64,000 nucleotides of DNA from Flavobacterium urumqiense (GTDB lineage: Bacteria; Bacteroidota; Bacteroidia; Flavobacteriales; Flavobacteriaceae): positions 1-64,000 of the forward strand of contig NZ_FNVP01000004.1 in assembly GCF_900108015.1 (NCBI RefSeq), in the 5' to 3' direction. The translations under genes and the position numbers were made by a program. This document shows positions 25,258 to 34,339 of the stretch, one piece after another (within the stretch, counting starts at the first letter, position 1; the number at the start of each line of letters is the position of its first letter). The notes under the pieces were generated by a model. The model had not been told where the DNA came from and ran no database searches. It saw only the letters and a list, made by a program, of their open reading frames with translations.

Positions 25258-26412
25258 ATGAATTTAGAAGAGTTATTTAAAGAATTTAAAGAAGAATCTG
25301 TACAAGGTCGCTATATTACTTTAGATTCAATTGAGCCTTTATTGCAGAAATTAAACACAGATAATCAACTTAAAATTATTGGAAAATCAGTACTTGAAAA
25401 ACCAATTTATTCGTATCAAATTGGGGGTGGAAAAACTAGAATTTTTCTTTGGTCACAAATGCATGGAAATGAAGGCACGACAACTAAAGCGCTTTTTGAT
25501 TTTTTAAACGTGTTAAAAGGTGATTCAGAATTGGCAAAACAATTGCTGAAAGCATTCACTTTTTGCTGTATTCCAATGTTAAATCCTGATGGGGCATCTT
25601 TATATACGCGTGAAAATTCGAATAAAGTTGATTTGAATAGGGATTCTCAAAATCTATCTCAGCCGGAAAGTAAGGTTTTAAGAGCTATTTTTGAGGATTT
25701 TGCCCCTAATTATTGTTTTAACCTTCATGATCAGCGTACGATCTTTGGAGTAAGTGATACTAGTAAGCCGGCTACATTGTCCTTTTTAGCGCCTTCTTAC
25801 AATGAAGAACGTGAAATAAATGAATCCAGATTGAAAGCAATTAACTTGATTGCAGGAATAAACGATGTTTTGCAGGAGTATTTACCAAATCAGATTGGGC
25901 GTTTTGATGATTCTTTTAATATTAATTGTATTGGAGATACTTTTCAATATTTAGGTGTGCCTACTTTATTGTTTGAAGCAGGGCATTTTCAGGGTGATTA
26001 TCAAAGAGAAGAGACGAGAAAATATGTTTTCATGGCGTTAGTTTCTAGTTTTACGATACTTAGCGAAAACGATATAGTTAGCAATGGAATTGACAAATAT
26101 TTGAATATTCCTCAAAATAAAGTCGTTTTTTATGATTTTATGTATAAAAATATCAAGATAAATTATGATGGTATTGAAATAATCACCAATTTTGCATCAC
26201 AATACAAAGAAGAATTAATTGAAAATCAGATTTGCTTTAATGCTTACATAGTGCAAGTAGGTGAATTAGAAAATCATTTCGGTCATTTTGAGTATGATGC
26301 TAAAGGAGCAGAATATAAAGATGAATATAATAACTTTCCGAAATTAAATCAAAAAGCTGATTTTTATTTAGATAATGACATAAAATTTGTTAACGGAATG
26401 ATAAAAATATAA
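25258..26412 (+). CDS. M14-type zinc carboxypeptidase / succinylglutamate-desuccinylase-like
   Basis: A 384-aa cytosolic protein (no signal peptide). Zinc-binding motif FLWSQMHGNEGTTTKALFDF has the H-x-x-E pair, the substrate region is MLNPDGA and KVDLNRDSQNLSQPES, and the third ligand His lies in CFNLHDQRTIFG; a late Glu is in LLFEAGHFQGD. In flavobacteria this family is annotated M14 metallopeptidase or aspartoacylase-like; substrate uncertain. Its promoter region contains two close operator-like sites, one overlapping a TACTTTTG box 18 nt before the ATG, so control by the divergent XRE regulator is likely. Confidence 0.82.
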   Translation: MNLEELFKEFKEESVQGRYITLDSIEPLLQKLNTDNQLKIIGKSVLEKPIYSYQIGGGKTRIFLWSQMHGNEGTTTKALFDFLNVLKGDSELAKQLLKAFTFCCIPMLNPDGASLYTRENSNKVDLNRDSQNLSQPESKVLRAIFEDFAPNYCFNLHDQRTIFGVSDTSKPATLSFLAPSYNEEREINESRLKAINLIAGINDVLQEYLPNQIGRFDDSFNINCIGDTFQYLGVPTLLFEAGHFQGDYQREETRKYVFMALVSSFTILSENDIVSNGIDKYLNIPQNKVVFYDFMYKNIKINYDGIEIITNFASQYKEELIENQICFNAYIVQVGELENHFGHFEYDAKGAEYKDEYNNFPKLNQKADFYLDNDIKFVNGMIKI

Positions 26413-26489
26413 TATTTAAGTCTTTTTGTTGTTTTTTATGTATATTTTTATACTTTGTAAAAGTGATTAGTAATAAAAATTAAAGAATT

Positions 26490-26969
26490 ATGAGTAAGTT
26501 TCGTTTAGATGAAGTAGATCACCAGATATTAGATATGTTAATCGATAATACAAGAGTTCCATTTACAGATATAGCAAAAAAATTGCTAATTTCTGCAGGG
26601 ACGGTTCATGTCAGAGTTAAAAAAATGGAAGATGCAGGAATTATAATGGGATCTTCTTTAGTTCTTGATTATGACAAACTTGGGTATTCTTTTATTGCTT
26701 ATGTTGGTGTTTTTCTAAATAATACATCTCAAACGAAGTTTGTTTTGGAAAGAATTAATGAAATTCCTTACGTGACAGTTGCTTCTGTAACAACAGGTAA
26801 ATTTAATATTTTTTGTAAAATTAGAGCTAAAGATACTAAACATGCTAAAGATGTAATCTTTATGATTGATGATATCGATGGTGTTTACAGAACTGAAACT
26901 ATGATTTCTCTGGAAGAAAGTATAAATGATAAGAAGCGGTTAATGCATACTATTTTTAAAAATATGTAA
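26490..26969 (+). CDS. Lrp/AsnC-family transcription regulator
   Basis: A 159-aa regulator with an N-terminal AsnC-type winged HTH (LDEVDHQILDMLIDNTRVPF, then DIAKKLLISAGTVHVRVKKM) and a C-terminal RAM ligand-binding domain (YSFIAYVGVFL, VTTGKFNIFCKIRAKD). Members form octamers and respond to amino acids. The effector cannot be told from sequence. It is followed by a strong terminator (27001-27028) and lies between the M14 gene and ppc. Confidence 0.92.
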   Translation: MSKFRLDEVDHQILDMLIDNTRVPFTDIAKKLLISAGTVHVRVKKMEDAGIIMGSSLVLDYDKLGYSFIAYVGVFLNNTSQTKFVLERINEIPYVTVASVTTGKFNIFCKIRAKDTKHAKDVIFMIDDIDGVYRTETMISLEESINDKKRLMHTIFKNM

Positions 26970-27000
26970 ATAATCTTGAATGCTATATTTTAAAATATAA

Positions 27001-27028
27001 CCTCAAGTTAATTCTTGGGGTTTTTTTT
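27001..27028 (+). terminator. Rho-independent terminator after the Lrp-type gene
   Basis: CCTCAAG (27001-27007) pairs with CTTGGGG (27014-27020) including one G-T pair, followed by eight T. Confidence 0.8.
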
Positions 27029-27066
27029 AAAACAAATTTTTCTATTAAACCAACCACAACTGAATT

Positions 27067-29652
27067 ATGTATACACTACCAAAAATTGAACGTTTCAATC
27101 AAGACGTTCTTTCAAAATACCACATTTATAATAGTGTTTTTATAACATTGCCTTTCGATTCTATAGATAATACAGGGGTTTTACTTCCTTTATTTACAGA
27201 TGTTTGTGATACGGGTTTTAAAAAACAGGAGACTCCGAAAGAAATTTTAGATTTTTTTGCTAAAAAATATTTACACAGCGCTTCAGAATCGGACAAAATT
27301 GATCTCATGTTTCGTTTTATTCAATATATTGAACGTCAAATTGTTTTATTCGATGCTATTGAAGATGCTGCTTTTCCAGTAGTTAACAATATGGAAGGAA
27401 GAGGTTCTTTAAGAGATATAAAAGAGAAAGCTGACGCTAAAGATAAGGAAGAGGAGTTGATTGATTTTTTAGAGAACTTTAATGTAAGAACGGTTTTGAC
27501 TGCTCATCCGACACAGTTTTATCCCGGAGCTGTATTGGGTATAATTAATGATTTAACAGATGCAATACGTAAAAATAATTTACTTGATATCAAGCAATTG
27601 TTGGCTCAATTAGGAAAAACTCCTTTTATTCAAAATGAAAAACCCAATCCTTTTGATGAAGCCGTAAGCTTAATTTGGTATCTTGAGAATGTATTTTATA
27701 AAACTTCTGGAGAAATAGTACAATACCTTCAAAAGAATATTTTTCATGGCAATTCGATTAATAATCCATTAATTAATCTTGGATTTTGGCCAGGTGGTGA
27801 TCGTGATGGTAATCCATTTGTAACTACAGAAATCACATTGAAAGTTGCGGAGCGTCTGAGAACTTCAATATTGAAATGCTATTATATTGAAATTAGAAAT
27901 TTAAAAAGAAAGTTAACTTTTTCAGGTGTAGATATTTTGGTATCTGAACTTGAATATAAACTTTATAGGTCCGTGTTTTATTCTCGAGGTGAAATTTTCA
28001 TCACTTTGAATGAGTTTAAAGCTCAATTAAATAAAATAAAGCAAATTATTATAGATCAACATCAATCATTATATCTAGATGAAGTTGATGCACTTCTTAT
28101 TAAGGTGAACTTATTTGGTTTCCATTTTGCTTCTTTAGATATTCGTCAAAACAGTAAAATACATGACGCGGTCTTTAATGATGTCGTGAAATATTATTTG
28201 AATTCAAATCCCTCTGTTTTTCCTGAGAATTATTTTCAATTAACAGAAGAAGAAAAGTTTGCAGTGGTTTCTACTGTTAGCGGTGCTCTTGATTCGAATG
28301 TATTCGAAAATGAAATGACACGTTCTACTATTGAATCTATTCAAGCCATAAAAACCATACAGGAGAAGAACGGTGAATTTGGTGCAAACCGTTATATCAT
28401 TAGTAATAATGAAAGTGCGCTTAATGTAATGGAAACTTTCGCCCTTTTCAAATTGAGCAATTGGGAAAAACCATCAGTTGATATTATTCCTCTTTTTGAA
28501 TCAGTTGATGATTTACAAAATGCTCATGCCATAATGGAAAAGTTATATACCAATACTGCTTACGCTGAACATCTTAAAAATAGAAATAACAAGCAAACAA
28601 TAATGCTTGGTTTTTCTGATGGTACGAAAGACGGAGGTTATTTGATGGCAAATTGGAGTATTTATAAAGCTAAAGAAGAGCTTACCGAAATCTCTAGAAA
28701 ATATGGAATAAAAGCCATCTTTTTTGATGGTCGTGGTGGTCCGCCTGCCCGCGGTGGTGGAAAAACACATAAATTTTATGCTTCATTGGGTCCAAACATC
28801 GAAAATAATGAAATTCAGGTTACGGTTCAAGGACAGACGATAAGTTCTAATTTTGGAACTTTAGATTCATGTCGTTATAATTTGGAGAATTTATTAAGTG
28901 CAGGTGTTACGAATCAGGTTTTTAATAAAGGTCAAAATGAACTGACAATCAATGAAAAAGAAATTTTAGATCAATTGGCAGAATTGGGTTATGAGAAGTA
29001 TTTAAGTTTCAAGAATCATCCTAAGTTCATTCCTTATTTGGAACAAATGAGTACTTTGAAATATTATGCCAAAACAAATATTGGTAGTCGACCTTCAAAG
29101 AGAAGTAAATCTGAAAGTTTAGACTTTGCTGATTTGAGAGCAATTCCGTTTGTAGGTTCTTGGAGTCAATTAAAGCAAAATGTACCTGGTTTTTTTGGTG
29201 TAGGTTCTGCCTTAAAACATTTTGAAGATACCAATCAATGGGATAAAGTGCAAAGTGTTTATGATAATTCCTTATTCTTCAAAACGCTTCTCGAAAACAG
29301 TATGATGTCTTTGGCTAAATCATTTTTTCCGCTAACGGCTTACATGAAAAAAGATCCTGAATTTGGAGAGTTTTGGCAAATTATTTATGATGAATTTTTA
29401 GAAACAAAAAGATTGTTGCTAAAAATTGCGGGTCATAAAACACTTATGGAAAATTATCCTGATGGTAAAGCTTCAATTGATATTAGAGAACGTATAGTAC
29501 TGCCATTGTTGACAATACAACAATATGCTTTATTAAGAATCAATGAAATAAATAAAGAAGAAAACCCGAATATAGACTTAATTAAAGTGTACGAAAAAAT
29601 TGTAACTCGTTCTCTTTTTGGAAATACAAACGCAAGTAGAAATTCAGCTTAA
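27067..29652 (+). CDS. ppc: Phosphoenolpyruvate carboxylase
   Basis: An 861-aa enzyme making oxaloacetate from PEP and bicarbonate for the TCA cycle. Catalytic motifs: VLTAHPTQFYPG (catalytic His), FWPGGDRDGNPFVTTE, the mobile Gly loop FFDGRGGPPARGGGKTH, and NIGSRPSKRSKS near residue 680; LRAIPFVGSWSQLKQNVPGF precedes the C-terminal allosteric region. The C-terminus ends NASRNSA and not the classical NTG, as commonly seen in Bacteroidetes. A DinB-family gene follows after 9 nt. Confidence 0.95.
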   Translation: MYTLPKIERFNQDVLSKYHIYNSVFITLPFDSIDNTGVLLPLFTDVCDTGFKKQETPKEILDFFAKKYLHSASESDKIDLMFRFIQYIERQIVLFDAIEDAAFPVVNNMEGRGSLRDIKEKADAKDKEEELIDFLENFNVRTVLTAHPTQFYPGAVLGIINDLTDAIRKNNLLDIKQLLAQLGKTPFIQNEKPNPFDEAVSLIWYLENVFYKTSGEIVQYLQKNIFHGNSINNPLINLGFWPGGDRDGNPFVTTEITLKVAERLRTSILKCYYIEIRNLKRKLTFSGVDILVSELEYKLYRSVFYSRGEIFITLNEFKAQLNKIKQIIIDQHQSLYLDEVDALLIKVNLFGFHFASLDIRQNSKIHDAVFNDVVKYYLNSNPSVFPENYFQLTEEEKFAVVSTVSGALDSNVFENEMTRSTIESIQAIKTIQEKNGEFGANRYIISNNESALNVMETFALFKLSNWEKPSVDIIPLFESVDDLQNAHAIMEKLYTNTAYAEHLKNRNNKQTIMLGFSDGTKDGGYLMANWSIYKAKEELTEISRKYGIKAIFFDGRGGPPARGGGKTHKFYASLGPNIENNEIQVTVQGQTISSNFGTLDSCRYNLENLLSAGVTNQVFNKGQNELTINEKEILDQLAELGYEKYLSFKNHPKFIPYLEQMSTLKYYAKTNIGSRPSKRSKSESLDFADLRAIPFVGSWSQLKQNVPGFFGVGSALKHFEDTNQWDKVQSVYDNSLFFKTLLENSMMSLAKSFFPLTAYMKKDPEFGEFWQIIYDEFLETKRLLLKIAGHKTLMENYPDGKASIDIRERIVLPLLTIQQYALLRINEINKEENPNIDLIKVYEKIVTRSLFGNTNASRNSA

Positions 29653-29661
29653 GATAAAAAT

Positions 29662-30177
29662 ATGGAATCAAATCAATTACCGGTAAACGAATATGCCGCA
29701 TTTTACTCACCTTATATTAATGCTATAGGTAACGTAGTTTTAATTGAAGAATTAGAAATTTGTTTACACGATTTTATCAAATTTGTGCAAAACATTCCTA
29801 TGGATAAATTTGATTTTCGTTATGCTGAAGGCAAATGGACAATCAAAGATATTATTCAGCATCTTATTGATGCCGAACGTATTTTTAGTTATCGCGCCCT
29901 TCGAATTTCAAGAAATGATAAAACCCCTTTGCCAGGTTTTGAGGAGAATGATTATGTAGATAACACAAGTGCAAACGCTAGAAGTATTCAGGATTTGTTG
30001 ACTGAATTTTCTGCCGTACGACAATCTACTTTGTTGCTTTTTAAAAGTTTCTCAGAGGAACAATTAAAAAGAATGGGAGTTGCTTCTAATGTAGATGTTT
30101 CTGTTCGAGCCATTGGTTTCATAATCATTGGACATCAAAAACACCATCAAAAAGTTTTTCAAGAAAGGTATTTGTAA
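29662..30177 (+). CDS. DinB/YfiT-type metal-binding four-helix protein
   Basis: A 171-aa DinB-like protein. The three His metal ligands are visible in IQHLIDAERIFSYRAL and IIGHQKHHQKVFQERYL, and GKWTIKDI is a family marker. Some members are bacillithiol or mycothiol S-transferases; others have no known role. Its start is 9 nt after ppc, so it is cotranscribed, and it converges on the deoxyinosine glycosylase gene, with just one base between the stops. Confidence 0.85.
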   Translation: MESNQLPVNEYAAFYSPYINAIGNVVLIEELEICLHDFIKFVQNIPMDKFDFRYAEGKWTIKDIIQHLIDAERIFSYRALRISRNDKTPLPGFEENDYVDNTSANARSIQDLLTEFSAVRQSTLLLFKSFSEEQLKRMGVASNVDVSVRAIGFIIIGHQKHHQKVFQERYL

Positions 30178-30178
30178 T

Positions 30179-30655
30179 TTAATCTAAAAATGATGACCAA
30201 ATTTTTAATTTATTTTCAAAAGTCATAGTATTAGCAGGACTTGTTGAAGGCATTACATAATAAGTAATGTCTTCTATTTGTCCGAATTTTTTCAAAAAGT
30301 ATTTGTGACTTTCTTTTCCGTTAAAAACTATTTTATTTATTGATGGAAAATTCTTGAATAAAGTTTCGAAATCATTTTCTTTATGATTTTTGATATGGAT
30401 GTCTAAACTCCCTTTTCTTTCACAATTTTCTAACACATCCCATAATCCGATTTTATTGGTTTGGAGTAATTTTATTTTTTCTTCAAAAATTTCTGAAATT
30501 GGTAATTTTTCCAATAAAGTGTGCATTATTTTCCAGAAATGGTTTCTCTGATGGGCATAGTATTCCTGTTTTTCTAGAGAAGCTGTGCCAGGCATAGTTC
30601 CCAAAATCAAAATTTCAGTTGAAGAATTTACAAAGGGAGGGAATGAATTTATCAT
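30179..30655 (-). CDS. DNA-deoxyinosine (hypoxanthine) glycosylase, uracil-DNA-glycosylase fold
   Basis: A 158-aa member of the UDG superfamily. The motif ILGTMPGTASLEKQEYYAHQ followed by RNHFWKIM is characteristic of the hypoxanthine-DNA glycosylases; IVFNGKESHKYFLKKFG and the C-terminal motif VMPSTSPAN complete the active site. It excises deaminated adenine in base-excision repair. Its ATG comes one base after the recQ stop, so it is the second gene of a recQ operon with a coherent DNA repair theme. Confidence 0.85.
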   Translation of the reverse strand: MINSFPPFVNSSTEILILGTMPGTASLEKQEYYAHQRNHFWKIMHTLLEKLPISEIFEEKIKLLQTNKIGLWDVLENCERKGSLDIHIKNHKENDFETLFKNFPSINKIVFNGKESHKYFLKKFGQIEDITYYVMPSTSPANTMTFENKLKIWSSFLD

Positions 30656-30656
30656 G

Positions 30657-32771
30657 TTAAATTAAAATATTTTTTTCTTTTTCGATTATGGCTAAACCTA
30701 TTCTAATTTTATCATAGGAAATTTGTTCTTCAAAAAAATCGAAATAAGGTTTTAATGTAGCAGGGAATTCAAGTTTAATTTGTGCTTTCTTAATTTTAGA
30801 GACTTCATCCTGCGATGCAAATTTGCTTAAATCGATTTCATGTCCGTCCACATATAATTTGGCTAAGTGCGAAATTATTGTGGTAAGACCTAATTTTCTT
30901 TTGGTCGCAATTTCCTCTGCAGAAAGACCATCTTGGAACAAAATTAGAGTTTCTTTATAAGTTGTAGCTTCTTTCTTTTTTTTACTGCTTTTAGATTTCT
31001 GAAAATCAATAATAGCTTTTATAAATATATCACCATATTTTTCGAGTTTTGCTTTCCCAACTCCGTCAATAGCTATTAATTCCTCGTCACTCATTGGTCT
31101 TTCAGTTTCCATTTGGCGCAAAGCCACATCGCTAAAGATGACATAAGCGGGAACATTTTCTTCTTTAGAAATTTCGTAACGTAATTTTCTAAGAGTTTCA
31201 AAAAGAGAATTAGCAACAGCTTTGCTTTTCACTTCTTTGATTTCAGATTTATCAATATTGATTTTCTGCACAGTTGTCAATTGTACTTTTTCACCTTCAA
31301 ACAAAACTTTTTTTGCAAATGGGGTTAGCCTAATTTTATTTTGCTGATGAAAAGCAATTTCGCAATAGCCTAAATTAATTAATTGAATTAAATATTGATT
31401 CCAGTCAAACCAAGAAAGGTCTATACCAATTCCATAGGTTTTTAGATTTTGGTATTCTTTCTCAAAAATATAAGCATTTTTTGACCCACGCAAAAAGTCA
31501 ATAATAACAGGCAACGGTTCGGTTTCTTGCAAACGAAAAATCGCGGACAATGCTTTTTGAGCAATTATAGTTCCATTGAAAAAAGCGGGCGGATTTTTGC
31601 AAATATCACAATTTCCACAATTTTCTATAACTAATTCCCCGAAATAGGATAGTAAAATTTTTCTTCGGCAACTCAACGCATCGGCATATTGCTTCATTCT
31701 TTCTAACTTTGCCAGTTGCACCTCGGAATTTAGACCTTGAGATGCAAATTTTTGCAATTGAATTACATCACCGTAACTTTCGAACAGTACCGTTTCAGAT
31801 GGTAATCCATCCCGACCTGCACGACCAATTTCCTGGTAATATCCTTCTATGTTTTTGGGCAAATTATAATGAATAACCCAGCGCACATTCGATTTATCAA
31901 TTCCCATTCCAAAAGCTATTGTAGCACAAACTACCTGACAATCATCATTAATAAACTCATCCTGAGTTTTGGAACGAATTTTATTATCTAAACCGGCATG
32001 ATATGCTTTTGCATTGATGCCAATTTTCTGTAGTTTCTCAGCAAGTTCTTCGGTAGTTTTGCGGCTTAAGCAATAAACAATACCCGACTCATTTGGTTTC
32101 TCTTTAATAAAATCTATAATTTGTTTTACTCTGTCTAAAGCGGGACGCACTTCTAAACTTAAATTTTTTCTGTCAAATGAAGCTACAAAAGTTTTAGGAT
32201 TTATTAAATTTAATTGTTCGCTAATATCCTTGCGTGTAGCTTTATCCGCTGTGGCAGTTAAAGCTAAGATTGGAGTAGAAGGGAAGCGTTTTTTCAGATA
32301 ACCCAAATTAGTATAAGCAGGTCGAAAATCATGTCCCCACGCTGAAATACAGTGCGCTTCGTCAATAGCGATGAGGCTTATAGTTAAACTATTGAAAATA
32401 TTATCCAGATATGATAAACTTTCAGGAGCAATGTAAACTAATTTAATTAGGTTCGATTTTAAGCTTTCAATGTAAAATTGGCGTTCCTCTTCCGTTTGGC
32501 TGCTGTTGATAAAACAGGCGGGAATACCATTTGCTTTCAAACTGTCGACTTGGTCTTTCATCAAAGCAATTAAGGGAGAGATTACGATTGTAATTCCGGG
32601 CAAAATCAATGCGGGTAATTGAAAACAGATTGATTTCCCCCCACCAGTTGGCATAATTGCCAATGTATCATGACCATTGAGAATACAATTTATGATGTCT
32701 TCCTGATTGGGTCTGAACTTTTCAAAACCAAAGTTTTCTTTAAGCGTGGCATGTAAAATAGACGTTGTCAT
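30657..32771 (-). CDS. recQ: ATP-dependent DNA helicase RecQ
   Basis: A 704-aa RecQ. Helicase motif I is MPTGGGKSICFQLPAL, motif II is LIAIDEAHCISAWGHDFRPAY, motif VI is YYQEIGRAGRDGLPS. The RecQ zinc site has CRRKILLSYFGE and CGNCDIC. An HRDC domain follows (PMSDEELIAIDGVGKAKLEKYG) and then an extra C-terminal HTH-like segment (GLSAEEIATKRKLGLTTI), longer than E. coli RecQ. It unwinds recombination and stalled fork intermediates. Confidence 0.95.
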   Translation of the reverse strand: MTTSILHATLKENFGFEKFRPNQEDIINCILNGHDTLAIMPTGGGKSICFQLPALILPGITIVISPLIALMKDQVDSLKANGIPACFINSSQTEEERQFYIESLKSNLIKLVYIAPESLSYLDNIFNSLTISLIAIDEAHCISAWGHDFRPAYTNLGYLKKRFPSTPILALTATADKATRKDISEQLNLINPKTFVASFDRKNLSLEVRPALDRVKQIIDFIKEKPNESGIVYCLSRKTTEELAEKLQKIGINAKAYHAGLDNKIRSKTQDEFINDDCQVVCATIAFGMGIDKSNVRWVIHYNLPKNIEGYYQEIGRAGRDGLPSETVLFESYGDVIQLQKFASQGLNSEVQLAKLERMKQYADALSCRRKILLSYFGELVIENCGNCDICKNPPAFFNGTIIAQKALSAIFRLQETEPLPVIIDFLRGSKNAYIFEKEYQNLKTYGIGIDLSWFDWNQYLIQLINLGYCEIAFHQQNKIRLTPFAKKVLFEGEKVQLTTVQKINIDKSEIKEVKSKAVANSLFETLRKLRYEISKEENVPAYVIFSDVALRQMETERPMSDEELIAIDGVGKAKLEKYGDIFIKAIIDFQKSKSSKKKKEATTYKETLILFQDGLSAEEIATKRKLGLTTIISHLAKLYVDGHEIDLSKFASQDEVSKIKKAQIKLEFPATLKPYFDFFEEQISYDKIRIGLAIIEKEKNILI

Positions 32772-32800
32772 TTTGGCTTTGTATTTTGAATTCTAAATTA

Positions 32801-32831
32801 AAAAAAAAGGAACTCATTGAGAGTTCCTTTT
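32801..32831 (-). terminator. Terminator of the acidic-protein gene
   Basis: AAAAGGAACTC (32805-32815) and GAGTTCCTTTT (32821-32831) pair perfectly over 11 bp with a 5-nt loop; on the minus strand eight T follow. Confidence 0.85.
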
Positions 32832-32852
32832 ATGTTTTTTACATCTAATGTT

Positions 32853-33263
32853 TTAATCCTCGTCTTCGTCTTCGTCGTCAAATTCATCTGATAATACTTT
32901 TTTATTATCATCATCATCGTCCCCGTCTTCTGAATCCGTATCTGGCTTATCTAGGTTTTCATCGTCATCATCATCTTCTTCAATTGCATCATCGTCATCA
33001 AGTTCAATTCCGCTAATTGGTTCTAAAACGTTGTCAATTTCATCATCTTCATCATAATTTTCAATTCTGTCAGCGAGTTTTGTACTGACTTTTACTAAAT
33101 AAATAGTATCTTCAGTTCGTACTTCTACAGCTTCAATTAATTCGTTTTTAGCATTTCTAAAACGTACAATGTTCGAATCATCATAACCATCAGGAAATTT
33201 TTCAACCAAAAGGTTCAAAATTTCATTGGTAAGTTTTGCGTAATCAACAATTACTCTTTTCAT
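32853..33263 (-). CDS. Small conserved protein with highly acidic C-terminal tail
   Basis: A 136-aa protein. Residues 1-70 are folded-looking (VDYAKLTNEILNLLVEKFP, DGYDDSNIVRFRNAKNELIE, EDTIYLVKVSTKLADRI), and residues ~72-136 are almost entirely Asp and Glu. Orthologues occur in flavobacteria next to the deoxyhypusine-synthase-like gene; I know no function. A DNA-mimic or chaperone-type role is only a guess based on the tail. It follows the DHS-like gene after 9 nt. Confidence 0.75.
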   Translation of the reverse strand: MKRVIVDYAKLTNEILNLLVEKFPDGYDDSNIVRFRNAKNELIEAVEVRTEDTIYLVKVSTKLADRIENYDEDDEIDNVLEPISGIELDDDDAIEEDDDDDENLDKPDTDSEDGDDDDDNKKVLSDEFDDEDEDED

Positions 33264-33272
33264 AAAGTTATT

Positions 33273-34244
33273 CTATAAATCTAATAAATAAGCAAAAATT
33301 AAAGGTGCTACAATTGTAGCATCGGACTCAATAATAAACTTTGGAGTTTTTATATCTAATTTACCCCAAGTAATTTTTTCATTCGGTACCGCTCCAGAAT
33401 ATGAACCGTAACTGGTTGTTGAGTCTGAAATCTGACAAAAATAACTCCAAAAAGGAATGTCATGCATTTCCATATCTTGGTATAACATTGGAACAACACA
33501 TATCGGAAAATCACCAGCAATTCCTCCTCCAATTTGGAAGAAACCTACACCATTGGTACTATTTTTCGGGTACCAGTCTGATAAGAAAACCATATATTCA
33601 ATACCTGATTTCATTGTAGAAGCTTTCAGATCTCCTTTGATAACATACGATGCAAAAATATTTCCCATTGTACTATCTTCCCATCCTGGTACAATAATAG
33701 GTAAGTTTTTTTCAGCAGCTGCGTACATCCAACTGTCTTTTAAGTCAATTTCGTAATATTCTTCAAGAACTCCTGAAAGTAACATTTTGTACATAAATTC
33801 ATGTGGAAAATATCTTTCTCCTTTGTCATCGGCATCTTTCCATATTTTGTAAATATGTTTTTGCAAACGACGGAAAGCCTCATGCTCTGGAATACAAGTA
33901 TCGGTCACTCGGTTTAGTCCTCTTTCCAATAAATCCCATTCATCTTGTGGAGTCAAATCTCTATAATTCGGTACTCTTTCGTAATGTGAATGAGCTACTA
34001 AATTCATAATATCTTCTTCAAGATTCGCACCTGTACAAGAAATAATATGAACTTTATCCTGACGAATTATTTCAGAAAATATCTTTCCAATTTCGGCTGT
34101 ACTCATTGCACCAGCCATGCTCACCATCATTTTGGCACCATTTGCTAATTGTTGTTCGTATGCTTTTGCAGCATCAACTAAAGATGCAGAATTGAAATGC
34201 AAATAATGCTTTTCAATAAACTGACTGATAGGTCCTTTACTCAT
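33273..34244 (-). CDS. Deoxyhypusine-synthase-like protein (probable polyamine-metabolism enzyme)
   Basis: A 323-aa member of the deoxyhypusine synthase fold family. NAD-site motifs include MVSMAGAMSTAEIGKIF and ISCTGANLEEDIMNLVAH, and PNEKITWGKLD contains the W-G-K of the catalytic lysine (Lys295). Bacteria lack eIF5A, so such proteins are thought to act on polyamines, for example as homospermidine synthases. The adjacent arginine decarboxylase supports a polyamine role. A TATATTTG box within the inverted repeat at 34261-34320 lies 55 nt before the start. Confidence 0.85.
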   Translation of the reverse strand: MSKGPISQFIEKHYLHFNSASLVDAAKAYEQQLANGAKMMVSMAGAMSTAEIGKIFSEIIRQDKVHIISCTGANLEEDIMNLVAHSHYERVPNYRDLTPQDEWDLLERGLNRVTDTCIPEHEAFRRLQKHIYKIWKDADDKGERYFPHEFMYKMLLSGVLEEYYEIDLKDSWMYAAAEKNLPIIVPGWEDSTMGNIFASYVIKGDLKASTMKSGIEYMVFLSDWYPKNSTNGVGFFQIGGGIAGDFPICVVPMLYQDMEMHDIPFWSYFCQISDSTTSYGSYSGAVPNEKITWGKLDIKTPKFIIESDATIVAPLIFAYLLDL

Positions 34245-34260
34245 TTTATTGGATTTAAAT

Positions 34261-34320
34261 ATTTAAAAGTTCACTATATTTGAATCAATGCGTATATTCA
34301 AATATAATGAATTTTTAAAT
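34261..34320. repeat. 25-bp inverted repeat with 10-nt spacer between arginine decarboxylase and DHS-like gene
   Basis: Left arm 34261-34285 and right arm 34296-34320 are reverse complements at 23 of 25 positions; the core TATATTTGAAT / ATTCAAATATA is perfect. The core contains TATATTTG, the -7 consensus, in each orientation; the minus-strand copy (34299-34306) could drive the DHS-like gene. It could equally be a terminator hairpin or an imperfect mobile-repeat footprint. Confidence 0.75.
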
Positions 34321-34339
34321 TGACTAATTGTGTATTTAA

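Noticed and set aside
27067-29652. ppc C-terminus ending NSA in place of NTG as a truncation
   Set aside because: All catalytic motifs are present, length is normal and variation of the last residues is common outside classical models.
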